A stretch of DNA of 64,000 bases from Deinococcus grandis. GTDB taxonomy: Bacteria > Deinococcota > Deinococci > Deinococcales > Deinococcaceae. The stretch lies in assembly GCF_001485435.1 (NCBI RefSeq), contig NZ_BCMS01000005.1:24001-88000 (forward strand). The letters are read 5' to 3'. Below the pieces are notes generated by a model. That model worked only from the letters and a program-made list of their open reading frames with translations, had not been told where the DNA came from and made no database searches. Both the position numbers and the translations under genes were made by a program. Numbering within the stretch: the stretch's first letter is position 1; every line of letters starts with the position of its first letter. This document shows, piece by piece, positions 1 through 9,412 of the stretch.

Positions 1-13
1 CGTCCTGCGTTTC

Positions 14-589
14 GTGGCTCTCCTGACTGTCGCGTACGGCACGCGTGTCCTGCGACTTCCCGTGCGCGGCTGGACCCGGACGCGTGAGGCCGATGGGGTC
101 GGCCCGGTGACCCGCCGGACGTACTGGGTGGATCTCGCGCACCCGGAGCGGAGCATGCCGGACCTCATGGACGACACGCTGCAGCGCCTGCCCGCCACGA
201 TTCCGCGCGTGCTGGCCCGGTTCCGGCGCGTGCGGTCCTCGCCTGGGCGGACCGGGCCAGGTGACCGGTTCGCCATTCTCATGCTGGGCGTGCGGCGCGC
301 GCGGGTCGAGGTGACCGACGTCCGACCCGACGGGTTCCGGCTGGGCACACTCCGGCAGCACTCGGAGTCCGGCTGGATCGAGTTCCACTACCGCCCGCTG
401 GGCGAGGGCCGGTACCGCCTGCAGGTCACGTCGCAGGTGCGGGCCAGCAGCTGGGTTGACCGCGTCGCGTACCTCTGCGGTGTGGGCATCCTGCAGCGGC
501 TCACCTGGGAGGCGGGCCTGCGGCGCGTTCTCCGGCGCAGCGGTGGCCGGAAGGTCGGGCATGGCACCACGACCGTCGAGTGGCCCTGA
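14..589 (+). CDS. DUF1990-like protein, possibly 5'-partial
   Basis: A GTG start at 14 gives 191 aa, but the frame is open to the window edge, so the true start may lie outside. The C-terminal half (about residues 95-175) has the pattern of DUF1990 proteins: a GFRLGTL..H.E.G..EF stretch, alternating beta strands, then an S..R.SS segment and a closing helix rich in Arg. The family has no firmly known biochemical role. The last residues overlap no neighbour, and a 100-base gap separates it from the convergent arsenic genes. The family call rests on pattern recognition only. Confidence 0.5.
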   Translation: MALLTVAYGTRVLRLPVRGWTRTREADGVGPVTRRTYWVDLAHPERSMPDLMDDTLQRLPATIPRVLARFRRVRSSPGRTGPGDRFAILMLGVRRARVEVTDVRPDGFRLGTLRQHSESGWIEFHYRPLGEGRYRLQVTSQVRASSWVDRVAYLCGVGILQRLTWEAGLRRVLRRSGGRKVGHGTTTVEWP

Positions 590-693
590 CGATTCACGCC
601 AGCGGGTCAGGGGCGCCCGCGGGTCATCTCACAGCGGACTGGAGCGCCGTGGTCGGGACCGGAGTGAACGTGTGTGCTGTGGCCGCAGGACCG

Positions 694-1239
<546 letters not shown>

Positions 1240-1252
1240 GGCTGGGCTCCTT

Positions 1253-1270
1253 ATTGACATTCTTCGGTGG
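1253..1270 (+). promoter_or_regulatory. Second copy of the arsR promoter/operator motif
   Basis: The 18 bases ATTGACATTCTTCGGTGG match the arsR promoter segment at 1777-1794 (opposite strand) in 17 of 18 positions. It lies just upstream of the DUF6428 ribosome-binding site and contains a TTGACA. On the plus strand, GCAAAT follows at 17-bp spacing, which would point back into the operon. Either a second ArsR operator or an internal, possibly antisense, promoter. Confidence 0.45.
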
Positions 1271-1285
1271 ATGAGGGCAAATGAA

Positions 1286-1438
1286 TCAGCAGGTGAGGCA
1301 GGGCGTGCCCGACACCGGGAGTTGCACGATCACGGGAGGCGCCGGACGGGCGAGGAGCGCCCGGCGGGCCTGCTCGGCGTTCCGCAGCAGGTCCTGGTGG
1401 TGGGCGAGAGCGACGAACTGAAGGGTAAGGGCGTTCAT
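1286..1438 (-). CDS. 50-aa CxxC micro-protein coupled to arsR
   Basis: The ATG at 1438 overlaps the arsR stop as ATGA (stop 1437-1435), the usual sign of translational coupling. The product is 50 aa, begins [20 protein letters not shown] and ends PCLTC, giving a C-terminal CxxC. The middle is a helix-forming stretch rich in Ala, Arg and Gln. It lies between arsR and the DUF6428 gene, and 26 bases separate it from the longest DUF6428 frame. No family is recognised. The Cys pair and operon place suggest a metalloid-binding accessory protein, but that is inference. Confidence 0.55.
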   Translation of the reverse strand: MNALTLQFVALAHHQDLLRNAEQARRALLARPAPPVIVQLPVSGTPCLTC

Positions 1439-1758
1439 ACGGCCTTCTGGGGCTGCGGCACGGCGGCCAGCAGGGCACTGACGGCGGTGCGGGCGAGGTG
1501 CAGACCGTGGGCGCTGAGGGTGTAGTACGTCCATTTGCCGCGCTTTTCACTCGTGACGAGCCCGGCTTCGACAAGGATCTTCATGTGGTGACTGGTGGTG
1601 GGTTGACTCAGGCCGAGGCGTTCCTGGACGTCGCAGGTGCAGACGCCCTGCCCGGTGGAGCAGCAGCCCGCGTCAGCGGTGGCGAGGAAGTGCAGGGCCC
1701 TGAGGCGGTGTGCGTCGCCCAGCGCCTTGAACACGGCCGCGGTTCCATCGAAATCCAT
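1435..1758 (-). CDS. arsR: ArsR family metalloregulator
   Basis: A 107-aa winged-helix repressor of the ArsR/SmtB type. The recognition helix region is [19 protein letters not shown] (about 49-67) and the wing follows ([10 protein letters not shown]). A Cys cluster [11 protein letters not shown] near residues 32-42 is a plausible As(III)/Sb(III) site. Its ATG is 6 nt downstream of a -10 box, so translation is probably leaderless. It heads an operon with the 50-aa CxxC protein and the DUF6428 gene and should repress its own promoter until metalloid binds. Confidence 0.88.
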   Translation of the reverse strand: MDFDGTAAVFKALGDAHRLRALHFLATADAGCCSTGQGVCTCDVQERLGLSQPTTSHHMKILVEAGLVTSEKRGKWTYYTLSAHGLHLARTAVSALLAAVPQPQKAV

Positions 1759-1764
1759 GGATGC

Positions 1765-1793
1765 AACCTACCTAAACCATCGAAGAATGTCAA
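1765..1793 (-). promoter_or_regulatory. arsR promoter
   Basis: Reading the minus strand: TTGACA (1793-1788), 17-bp spacer, TAGGTT (1770-1765), then six bases and the arsR ATG. The remaining stretch from 1795 to 2105 shows no gene; the ORFs there are compositional shadows. Confidence 0.7.
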
Positions 1794-2105
1794 TGGGAGG
1801 ATGGGGGCGCCCCGGACCGCCCGCGCAGTTGCCGGAGCACGACCGCCTCGTCGTACCCTGCGCCCTGCACTCCACTCAACCCCACGTCGTGCCGCCCCGG
1901 CAGCGTCCGAGAGGGAGATAGACACCGCCACCGACTCCCCCTGCCGGTCCAGTGCCCCAGTGACGCGCTCAACGCCGCGGAGCACACGACGTTCGCGAAG
2001 GGCCGCGCCAGTCTGTCCGAGGAAAGAGTGACCGGACTGCCCGGCTCGCCCAGGACCCGGGCGAACGATGACCGGCGCCAGTGGCCCGTGTGTCCAGCCG
2101 CGAGG

Positions 2106-2585
2106 TCACCGCTGCCTGAGGGGGAGGTGCATTACGGTGGCGGACGCAGGACAACCTCCTTGCAGCTGCGGCGACGCCCGGAGTGCGGCCGGGAGCACGT
2201 CGCGCGTGACCGGGTGGAAGTCGAGCTTCAGAAAGAAGTCTGCGGCCGTGGTGGTGAGCAGCGTCAGGGTCTCCAGCCGCGACGCCGTGGCCCGCTCAAC
2301 CATGAGCCGCGTCAGCGCCTGTCCAATCCCCCGGCCCTGGTGATCGGCGCGCACCGCCACCGAGCGCAGCAGCCCGTGCGGACCGTATCGTTCCAGGCCG
2401 GCCATCCCCACGACCTCGTTCCCCTGAATCGCCAGCACGAAGTCGGCGAGATGAGTCTCAACCCCCTCCGGCGACAGTTCAGCCGCGGTCAGCAGGGTGT
2501 CCAGGGCGGGGAGATCAGCGGCCATGGCTTCCCGGAAGGTCAGGGGGCGGCGCGTGATCCACCGTCCTCTGCGGCGCCGGCGCAT
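2106..2585 (-). CDS. arsN2: GNAT acetyltransferase, ArsN2 type
   Basis: GCN5-related N-acetyltransferase. Visible elements are beta-1 LTFREA, helix ADLPALDTLL, and the acetyl-CoA loop SVAVRADHQGRGIGQAL (R/Q-x-x-G-x-G/A pattern). The C-terminus (ASATVMHLPL) is typical of ArsN2 proteins found in arsenic operons. The ATG at 2585 (159 aa) is chosen because it is preceded by GGAGG and retains beta-1; the ATG at 2525 (139 aa) would remove that strand. With the longer start it overlaps the marR 3' end by 46 bp, so the two are likely co-transcribed. The exact substrate is unknown. Confidence 0.75.
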   Translation of the reverse strand: MRRRRRGRWITRRPLTFREAMAADLPALDTLLTAAELSPEGVETHLADFVLAIQGNEVVGMAGLERYGPHGLLRSVAVRADHQGRGIGQALTRLMVERATASRLETLTLLTTTAADFFLKLDFHPVTRDVLPAALRASPQLQGGCPASATVMHLPLRQR

Positions 2586-3004
2586 TCGGCCTCCAGGGCC
2601 TCGGCCAGGAGTTCCAGGGTCCGCAGCACGCTGGCCTGGTCGGCTGGGGGGACGCGGCGCAGGAGGCGAGCGGACTGCTGGCGCAGTGCCGCGTTCAGGC
2701 GGTTCACCTGTTCCTGGCCGTCCGGGGTCAGGGTGAGCACCACCACGCGCCGGTCGGGCTGCCCCGCCTGCTTGTCGATCAGGCCTGCACGGGCCAGCTC
2801 GTCCACGTTGCGGCTCATCCAGGCCTTGTCGGCCCCCAGGTGACGGCCGAGATCCGCGAGACTCAGCGGTCCTGCCCGGCTCAGGGTGGTGAGGATCTGG
2901 CAGCGGGTGAGGCTGTGGATGCCGCAGCCGCTGGCGGTGTGCTGCTGGAGGGTGGTGTGGAGCCGCGTGATGCGGCGCAGAAGGTCGCTGGCGTCCTGGG
3001 TCAT
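2540..3004 (-). CDS. MarR family transcriptional regulator
   Basis: A 154-aa winged-helix dimer-type regulator. The recognition region is LSLADLGRHLGADKAWMSRNVDELARAGLI (split here as helices 3 and 4) and the wing motif D-R-R-V-V-V-LTLT is intact. The ATG at 3004 has AAAAGGAG at good spacing. Two Cys occur near positions 22 and 140, possibly thiol sensing. It is divergent from arsN1 and co-directional with arsN2, across a shared region with symmetrical promoters, so it probably controls both acetyltransferases. Confidence 0.85.
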   Translation of the reverse strand: MTQDASDLLRRITRLHTTLQQHTASGCGIHSLTRCQILTTLSRAGPLSLADLGRHLGADKAWMSRNVDELARAGLIDKQAGQPDRRVVVLTLTPDGQEQVNRLNAALRQQSARLLRRVPPADQASVLRTLELLAEALEAECAGAAEDGGSRAAP

Positions 3005-3024
3005 CCCCACTCCTTTTGGTGCAC

Positions 3025-3086
3025 TTGACAACGATCTGTGAAGAACGTACTTCTGAGAGGAAGTCATTGTCAATATCAACGATCTG
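3025..3086. promoter_or_regulatory. Overlapping divergent promoters and MarR operator candidate
   Basis: TTGACAA at 3025-3031 and its inverse TTGTCAA at 3067-3073 face each other. Plus strand: TTGACA, 17 bp, TACTTC (3048-3053). Minus strand: TTGACA (3073-3068), 17-18 bp, a TACGTT-like -10. The two -10 boxes overlap inside the imperfect palindrome AGAACGTACTTCT. A 10-bp direct repeat CAACGATCTG sits at 3029-3038 and 3077-3086. One bound MarR dimer could block both promoters. Confidence 0.55.
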
Positions 3087-3095
3087 GAGGCCCTC

Positions 3096-3581
3096 ATGAC
3101 CCTGCACCGCACCCGCCCCGCCACGCCTGCCGACGCCGCCGATATCGCCCGCATCTACACCCAGGGCATCGAGGACCGCAGCAGCACCTTCGAAACCCGC
3201 CCCCGCACCGCCCAGGACATCACGCCCTGGTTCGACGGCGCTCATCCCATCGTGGTGGTGGACCGTGGAGGCCACGTGACCGCCTTTGCCAGCACCAGCC
3301 TCTACCGGCCGCGCGACTGCTACGCCGGCATCGCCGAGTTCAGCGTGTATGTCGACCGCGCAGCGCGGGGCGCAGGTGCCGGGCGGGCGGCCATGCAGGC
3401 CCTGATCCCCGCCGCGCAGGCCGCCGGGTACTGGAAGCTCGTGTCACGCGTGTTCCCCGAGAACACGGCCAGCCGGGCACTCCTGGCATCCCTGGGCTTC
3501 CGGGAGGTCGGCACCTACGAGCAGCACGGCCAACTGGACGGCGTCTGGAAGGACGTGGTGATCGTCGAAAAACTGCTGTGA
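3096..3581 (+). CDS. arsN1: ArsN1-type GNAT N-acetyltransferase
   Basis: A 161-aa acetyltransferase of the phosphinothricin (PAT/Bar)-like class; ArsN1 members acetylate the amino group of arsinothricin or related amino-acid analogues. Seen: RPATPADAADIARIY at the N-terminus, the FSVYVD beta strand, the acetyl-CoA loop RGAGAGRAAM, and FPENTASRALLASLGF followed by GVWKDVV near the C-terminus, all standard for the family. The ATG has GGAGG 5 nt upstream. It is divergent from marR. A repeat element begins on the base right after the TGA stop. Confidence 0.8.
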   Translation: MTLHRTRPATPADAADIARIYTQGIEDRSSTFETRPRTAQDITPWFDGAHPIVVVDRGGHVTAFASTSLYRPRDCYAGIAEFSVYVDRAARGAGAGRAAMQALIPAAQAAGYWKLVSRVFPENTASRALLASLGFREVGTYEQHGQLDGVWKDVVIVEKLL

Positions 3582-3845
3582 TACGGGTTGCCAACTCCAC
3601 GCCCGGAACCCGTTTCTCTCCTGCTCGCTCTGCTCCGCAGCTCTGCGAGTCCGCTCGGATTGAACGGCTTTTTCAGCCATTCAATCGGAGTCCGTGTGAT
3701 TCCACGTCTTCGGGAGTCGCCCGGTGGCCCCCTCACCCTTCCGTCGCTTCGCGCCGCCCTCCTCTCCGGTGCGCTCTGAGCCGCACAAGGGGAGAGGGGA
3801 GAACGGAGCGCGCTCACGTTGGAAGCACGTCAATGGCAGCCCGTA
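3582..3845. repeat. Composite dispersed repeat with TACGGG/CCCGTA ends
   Basis: A 264-bp non-coding element starting immediately after the arsN1 TGA and ending CCCGTA. Its first ~120 bp match the right part of the 132-bp MITE at 14651-14782 (CAACTCCACG.CCGGAACCCG, CGGAGTCCG end). The rest matches the element at 14786-14953 (GAGTCGCCCGGTGGCCCCCT, then GGGGAGAGGGG). The MITE part seems fused into the second repeat. This resembles the small non-coding repeats known from Deinococcus genomes. Confidence 0.7.
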
Positions 3846-3867
3846 TCTGCCCCGCTGCTCACCGGTG

Positions 3868-5008
<1,141 letters not shown>

Positions 5009-5012
<4 letters not shown>

Positions 5013-5695
5013 GCGGGGTCTCCTTCAGGCACGAATTCCTGGGCCTGCTGCGGCTGAGGTTCGACCGGGGCGGTGGGCGCGAGCAGGTGATTCACAGCGA
5101 CCGCGAGCGCCGCACCTAAGAGTGGGGCCGCCCAGTACAGCCAATGCGCCGTCCAGATGCCACTGGCCAGCGCCGGGCCGAACGAGCGGGCGGGGTTCAT
5201 GCTGGCCCCGGTGATCGGGCCGCCCATCGCGGCTTCCAGGGCGACGACACCGCCGACCACCCAGGGCAGGCCGGAGCGCAGCGCGACCAGCAGCAGGAAG
5301 AACGTCAGGATCAGTTCAAGAATGAACGCCTGGGTCAGGCTGCCAGCAGGCAGGGTGACGCCCAGGTTACCCTTCAGGCCGAAGAGGGCCAGCAGGGTGA
5401 AGGCGGCCAGGGACGCCCCGATCAGTTGAGCAACGACGTACGGCAGGACGCGCGTTCTGGAGAACTGCCCGGCCAGCGTCAGGGCGAAGGTCGCCGCCGG
5501 GTTGATGTGCGCGCCACTGATGGGCGCCAGGGCGGCGATCACCGCCGTGACGGTCAGGCCGAAGACGGCCGCGACGCCGAGGTGACCCAGGGCGCCCGTC
5601 TGGGCCTGCACGACCGCGGCGCCCGGGCCGAAGAACACCAGGGCGAACGTGCCCAGGCCTTCCGCCGCGGCGGCGCGGGAGAGGGGAACGCTCAC
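5009..5695 (-). CDS. aqpS: Aquaporin-family channel, AqpS-like
   Basis: An MIP-family membrane channel of about 228 aa with six hydrophobic segments and both NPA boxes: GAHINPAATF and ASMNPARSFGPA. In arsenic operons lacking an ArsB/Acr3 pump, such channels let As(III) leave after ArsC reduction; no ArsB or Acr3 is present in this window, which fits. I prefer the GTG at 5695, just after the upstream arsC stop (5699-5697); an ATG at 5728 would add 11 residues that overlap arsC. A Gln/Pro-rich C-terminal tail precedes a short overlap with the downstream arsC. Confidence 0.85.
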
Positions 5696-5696
5696 C

Positions 5697-6158
5697 TCAG
5701 GCCACCGGCACGGCGGGACTATCTTCATACGTGGGGGGCACGTCCCGCCCGTCCTTTAGCGCCTGCACGAACGCCCCGAACTGCGCCCGCTGCTGGTCCC
5801 TCACGGCGCGCCAGCGGTCGAGGCTGCCGCCCGAGGGGTCCACGAAGGGGTAGTGACGGCGGGTGGTCTGCCCGGGGTACGCGGGGCAGGCTTCGGCGGC
5901 ACTGTCGCAGACGGTGATGACGTAGTCGAAGTTCTGCGGGTCCGGGACGTCCCAGAGGGTCTTGCTGGTGTGGGTGCTGAGGTCGAGGCCGAGTTCGGCC
6001 ATGACGGTCTTGGCGTCGTCCTTGACGCGGGTGGCTTCCGTACCGGCGGAGTGCACGTCGAGGTCGACGCCGAGGCGGCGGGCGGCGTCGCGGGTGAGGG
6101 CTTCGGCCATCTGGGACCGGGCCGAGTTGTGCGTGCAGAGGATCAGGACGCGGGGCAT
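5697..6158 (-). CDS. arsC: Arsenate reductase ArsC, second copy
   Basis: A 153-aa LMW-phosphatase-like protein. The P-loop is ILCTHNSARSQMAEAL, with the resolving Cys region VITVCDSAAEACPAYPG. The C-terminal tail (YEDSPAVPVA) is not conserved. It lies 9 bp after arsR2 and abuts the aquaporin gene, so it is the second gene of the operon. It shares about a third of its residues with the other arsC, with divergence in the P-loop (CTHNS versus CTGNT), consistent with old duplication or separate acquisition. Confidence 0.88.
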   Translation of the reverse strand: MPRVLILCTHNSARSQMAEALTRDAARRLGVDLDVHSAGTEATRVKDDAKTVMAELGLDLSTHTSKTLWDVPDPQNFDYVITVCDSAAEACPAYPGQTTRRHYPFVDPSGGSLDRWRAVRDQQRAQFGAFVQALKDGRDVPPTYEDSPAVPVA

Positions 6159-6167
6159 GCCGTGACG

Positions 6168-6485
6168 CTAACACACCGATTTGACTTGATGTGTCAGGGC
6201 TGTTTGATCCGGCAGGAGGTCCACCAGCAGGTCCCCGCCCAGGCGGTACAGCGCCGCGCGGTTCAGGGCGTAGTACATGTTCTTACCGCGCTGCTCGGCG
6301 GTGACCAGCCCAGCGTCCCGCAGGACGCCCAGGTGGTAGGAGACCTTCGACTGCGGCAGGTTCAGCAGCGCCTCGAGGTCGCACACGCAGCGTTCGCCCG
6401 GCGCGAGGTGACGGATCAGCGCGTAGCGGGTGTCCTGCGCCAGCGCCTTGAGTTGGTCGAGCACAGGGGACGTCAGGCTGGTCAC
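6168..6485 (-). CDS. arsR: ArsR family repressor, second copy
   Basis: A 105-aa winged-helix repressor. ERCVCDLEALLNL holds the CxC (ELCVCDL-type) As(III) site of classical ArsR, and LPQSKVSYHLGVLRDAGLV is the recognition helix. It ends VKSVC, adding a third possible Cys ligand. The GTG at 6485 follows a TAGACT -10 box by 6 nt, suggesting leaderless expression. It heads the operon arsR-arsC-aqp-arsC-phosphatase and should autoregulate it. It is clearly a different subgroup from the arsR at 1435. Confidence 0.88.
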   Translation of the reverse strand: MTSLTSPVLDQLKALAQDTRYALIRHLAPGERCVCDLEALLNLPQSKVSYHLGVLRDAGLVTAEQRGKNMYYALNRAALYRLGGDLLVDLLPDQTALTHQVKSVC

Positions 6486-6547
6486 GCATCCAGTCTAATC
6501 GCTGCGATGTGGCCCGCCCGCAGCCGGGAGGGCGGCCCCCGGCGCGG

Positions 6548-8749
6548 TCAGGGCGTGCGGGGGAGCGTGAAGCCGAAGGTGGCGCCCTCACCGGGGCGGC
6601 CCTGCGCGGAGACCTGCCCGCCGTGCCGGATGACGATGCGGCGGACGTTGGCGAGGCCCACGCCGGTGCCCTCGAAGTCCTCGGCGCGGTGCAGCCGCTG
6701 GAAGACGCCGAAGAGTTTGTCCACGTAGCGCGGATCGAAGCCCGCGCCGTTGTCCCGCACGAACACCGCCCACTCGCGCGGCCGCTCCTCCGCCCACACC
6801 TCGATCCGCGTGTCCGGCTGGCCGCGCGTGTACTTGAGCGCGTTGGACAGCAGGTTCAGCGTCACCTGGCGCAGCAGGTCGTGATCGCCGGTGACCAGGG
6901 GCAGCGGGCCCACGTGCCACGTGACGTGGCGGTCCAGCGCGTCGACCTCCACTTCCGCGCGGGTGGACGCCACGAGCGCCCCGAGGTCCACCACACCGGC
7001 CCGCAGGGGCTGCCGGGACGTGCGGGACAGGTCCAGCATCGCGTCGATCAGGGTGTTCATGCGCCCAGCCGCCTCGTCCACCACGTGCAGGTACCGGCTG
7101 GCGCGGGCGTCGAGGCGGTCGCCGACGGAACGGCGCAGCAGGTCGTTGAAGCCGCGGATGTGCCGCACGGGCGTGCGCAGGTCGTGCGAGACGCTGTACG
7201 TGAACGCCTCGAGTTCCTCGTTGGCGCTGGCGAGCGCCTCGGCCTGCCGGGCGAGCCGCTCGCGCTCACGCGCGAGGGCGTCCACCTGCTCGGTCCGGTC
7301 GAGCGCGAGGCTGAGGCTGCCGCCCACCGTCTCGATCACCGTGCGGTCCACCTCTGACCAGCCGACGCGCCCGAAGACCGCCAGTCCGAAGATGCCCCGC
7401 ACGCCCCGCGACGTCCGCAGGGGCACCATGGCGGTCGCCGTCACGTGCGTCATGTGCGGCGCGAGGTGGTCGGTCGCGGCGTCGTACACGTCCTGGTAGT
7501 ACGGCTGGCCCGTCTCAGCGGGAACGCGCAGGTTGCCGGTGGTGGCGTGGGGCAGGCCCCGCTCGTGTTCGCGCTGCAGGTCGGCGTTGCCGTACTGGCC
7601 GAACATCCCCCGGACGAACCAGCGGTCCCCGTCGCGTTCGTAGTACACGGCGGCGTCCAGGTGGATGAGGCTCCCGAGCCGTTCCTGCGCCCGCCCGATC
7701 AGGTCGTCGGGGGACAGGTCGACGGTGAGGTCACGGGTCCAGTCCTCGACGGCCTGCAGGGCGCGGCTGCGGGCGTCGAGCTCCGCGTTGCGGCGCTGCA
7801 GGTCCATGGCGAGCCGCGCGGTATGCAGCGCGGACGCGAGTTGATCACGGAACTGGTGCAGGAAGTCGCGGTACGTGTCGTCCAGTGGGCGGCGGGGGTT
7901 GAGGCCGACCACGAGCACACCGGGCGGGTCAGGACGGTCCGGTGACGTGAGCGGCAGGATCATCAGGCGGGTCACGGGTTCGGGCCACGGTCCGGCGTGC
8001 AGGCCGTCCACGGTCACGACCTGCGCCCCGGTCGCGTGCGGCCCGGCGTGGGCCGCCAGCGTTCCGGCCGCCTGGTCGCCGCGCAGTCCGGCGTGGCGGG
8101 TGTGGTGGCCGCCGCGGCCGTCGGGGACGGACAGCCACAGGCACGGCAGGTCGTGCGGGTTGTGACCGGCCGCGTCGGCGGCGGCCAGCGTGACGAGGTC
8201 AGGATCGGTGACGCCCAGCAGCGCGGTGGTGAGCGCCGCGAGGGTGCGGGTGCGGCGCGCCGAGAGCACCCGCTCGGTGGTTTCCGTGACGGTGCAGAAG
8301 ACGCCCTCGACACGCTGCTCGACGGTCACGGGCGTGTAGCTGACGTCGAAGTAGCATTCCTCCAGCGCGACGTGGCGGTGCAGCGGCACCAGCTGGTTCT
8401 CGAAGGCGGCGCTCTCGCCGCGCAGCGCCGCCTCGAACATGGCTTCGACCTCGGGGTAGCCGTCCTGACCGAAGATGTCGGCCGTGCGGCGGCCCAGCGC
8501 GGCCGGGTGCCGGTCGGTGCCGAGGATGGGGCGGTAGGCGTCGTTGTACAGCGCGATGAGGTCGCCGGTCCACGCGAGGTACATGGGCTGCCGGGACGAG
8601 AGCGTGAGGTCCGCGGCCGTGCGCAGCGCCGCGGGCCACGCGCTGAGCGGCCCGAGCGGCGTGGACGCCCAGTCGTAGGTGCGCGTGCGGGCGCCCATCT
8701 CACCGCCGTCACGGAAGGGTGTATCGGGTGTGGGGGGCTCGCCGGTCAT
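6548..8749 (-). CDS. PAS-GAF-GAF hybrid sensor histidine kinase
   Basis: A 733-aa soluble kinase with no membrane segment. Domains: PAS-like region about 40-165 (DLIALYNDAYRPILGTDRHP), a first GAF about 170-315, a second GAF about 345-495, a coiled linker, HisKA with SVSHDLRTPVRHIRGFNDL (about 520-540, His phosphoacceptor), and HATPase with NLLSNALKYT (N box), DNGAGFD (G1) and GTGVGLANV (G2) near the C-terminus. The layout resembles bacteriophytochrome-type kinases, but no chromophore Cys context is evident. No response regulator is adjacent. Signal unknown. Confidence 0.85.
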   Translation of the reverse strand: MTGEPPTPDTPFRDGGEMGARTRTYDWASTPLGPLSAWPAALRTAADLTLSSRQPMYLAWTGDLIALYNDAYRPILGTDRHPAALGRRTADIFGQDGYPEVEAMFEAALRGESAAFENQLVPLHRHVALEECYFDVSYTPVTVEQRVEGVFCTVTETTERVLSARRTRTLAALTTALLGVTDPDLVTLAAADAAGHNPHDLPCLWLSVPDGRGGHHTRHAGLRGDQAAGTLAAHAGPHATGAQVVTVDGLHAGPWPEPVTRLMILPLTSPDRPDPPGVLVVGLNPRRPLDDTYRDFLHQFRDQLASALHTARLAMDLQRRNAELDARSRALQAVEDWTRDLTVDLSPDDLIGRAQERLGSLIHLDAAVYYERDGDRWFVRGMFGQYGNADLQREHERGLPHATTGNLRVPAETGQPYYQDVYDAATDHLAPHMTHVTATAMVPLRTSRGVRGIFGLAVFGRVGWSEVDRTVIETVGGSLSLALDRTEQVDALARERERLARQAEALASANEELEAFTYSVSHDLRTPVRHIRGFNDLLRRSVGDRLDARASRYLHVVDEAAGRMNTLIDAMLDLSRTSRQPLRAGVVDLGALVASTRAEVEVDALDRHVTWHVGPLPLVTGDHDLLRQVTLNLLSNALKYTRGQPDTRIEVWAEERPREWAVFVRDNGAGFDPRYVDKLFGVFQRLHRAEDFEGTGVGLANVRRIVIRHGGQVSAQGRPGEGATFGFTLPRTP

Positions 8750-8799
8750 CGCACTGCCGTCCAGGGTAGCGCGATGACGGCCCGCGGTGATCGTGCCCG

Positions 8800-9012
8800 G
8801 TGCGAATCGGCGCGGCGGGCACGCCGGCGGCTCCCCTGCAGGCGCAGGCCGCGGCCGGCCTGTACGTCTCGAACGGCAAACTGGTCGACGCGAACGGCGT
8901 GCCGTTCATCTTCCAGGTCATCAACTTCCCGTACGCCTGGTACACCGACAAGTGGTCGGCCGCCATGGGTCAGATGAAAGCCAGGAACGCCAACAGCGTC
9001 CGCATGGTGCTC
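8800..9012 (+). pseudogene. Remnant of a GH5-like glycoside hydrolase gene
   Basis: About 70 codons that match the N-terminus of family GH5 mannanase/cellulase enzymes: AGLYVSNGKLVDANGVPF then MKARNANSVRMVLH (compare the family pattern G.YVSG..L.DANG..F and I...GANTVR.VL). The frame is cut at 9012 by an IS4-like fragment, and no signal peptide or catalytic Glu remains. A non-functional 5' fragment. Confidence 0.6.
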
Positions 9013-9412
9013 CACAGTACCCGACACTTTCCGGCGATTTCGTCTGGGACGGCACCAACAGGTGGATCAAGTCACACAGGCGTGATGACTCCCGGCTGAA
9101 TGACCGGACCAGTTCCCGCAAGCCCATCTTCACCACGCTCCACGCCCGGCGACCATGCGCCTTCTTCGGGCAGTCCAACGTGATCCCGACCAGCACGCAC
9201 CACGTGTACGTCAACGTCAACAGGCACAGCAGGCGCTCCACGTGATCGTGGAGCGTCATGTGTGTCCCCTCCAGTTGAAAGCCCTTGCTCTTCAGTGCTC
9301 TGAAGAGGCATTCGATCAGGAACCTCCGGCGATATCGCGTCTGGATCGTCGTCACTGACCCCGCGTTACTGGCGATGATCAGAGCCTCGCCATCTCGGGT
9401 AGTTGGCTGGAA
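9013..9412 (-). mobile_element. IS4-family element, 3' fragment
   Basis: Minus-strand frame encoding the C-terminal part of an IS4 transposase, including the Y-(2)-R-(3)-E-(6)-K signature seen in YRRRFLIECLFRALKSKGF, followed by GTHMTLHDHVERLL. Its left end CAGTACCCGACACTTT resembles the end (CTCAGCACCTGACACTTT) of the IS4 pieces at 43.9-45.3 kb. The 5' two thirds are missing; it abuts an IS1-like transposase at about 9412. Confidence 0.7.

Noticed and set aside
2106..3275. 389-aa ORF on the minus strand
   Set aside because: Only its last ~150 residues are real (ArsN2). The rest runs antisense through the promoter region and out of frame through marR.
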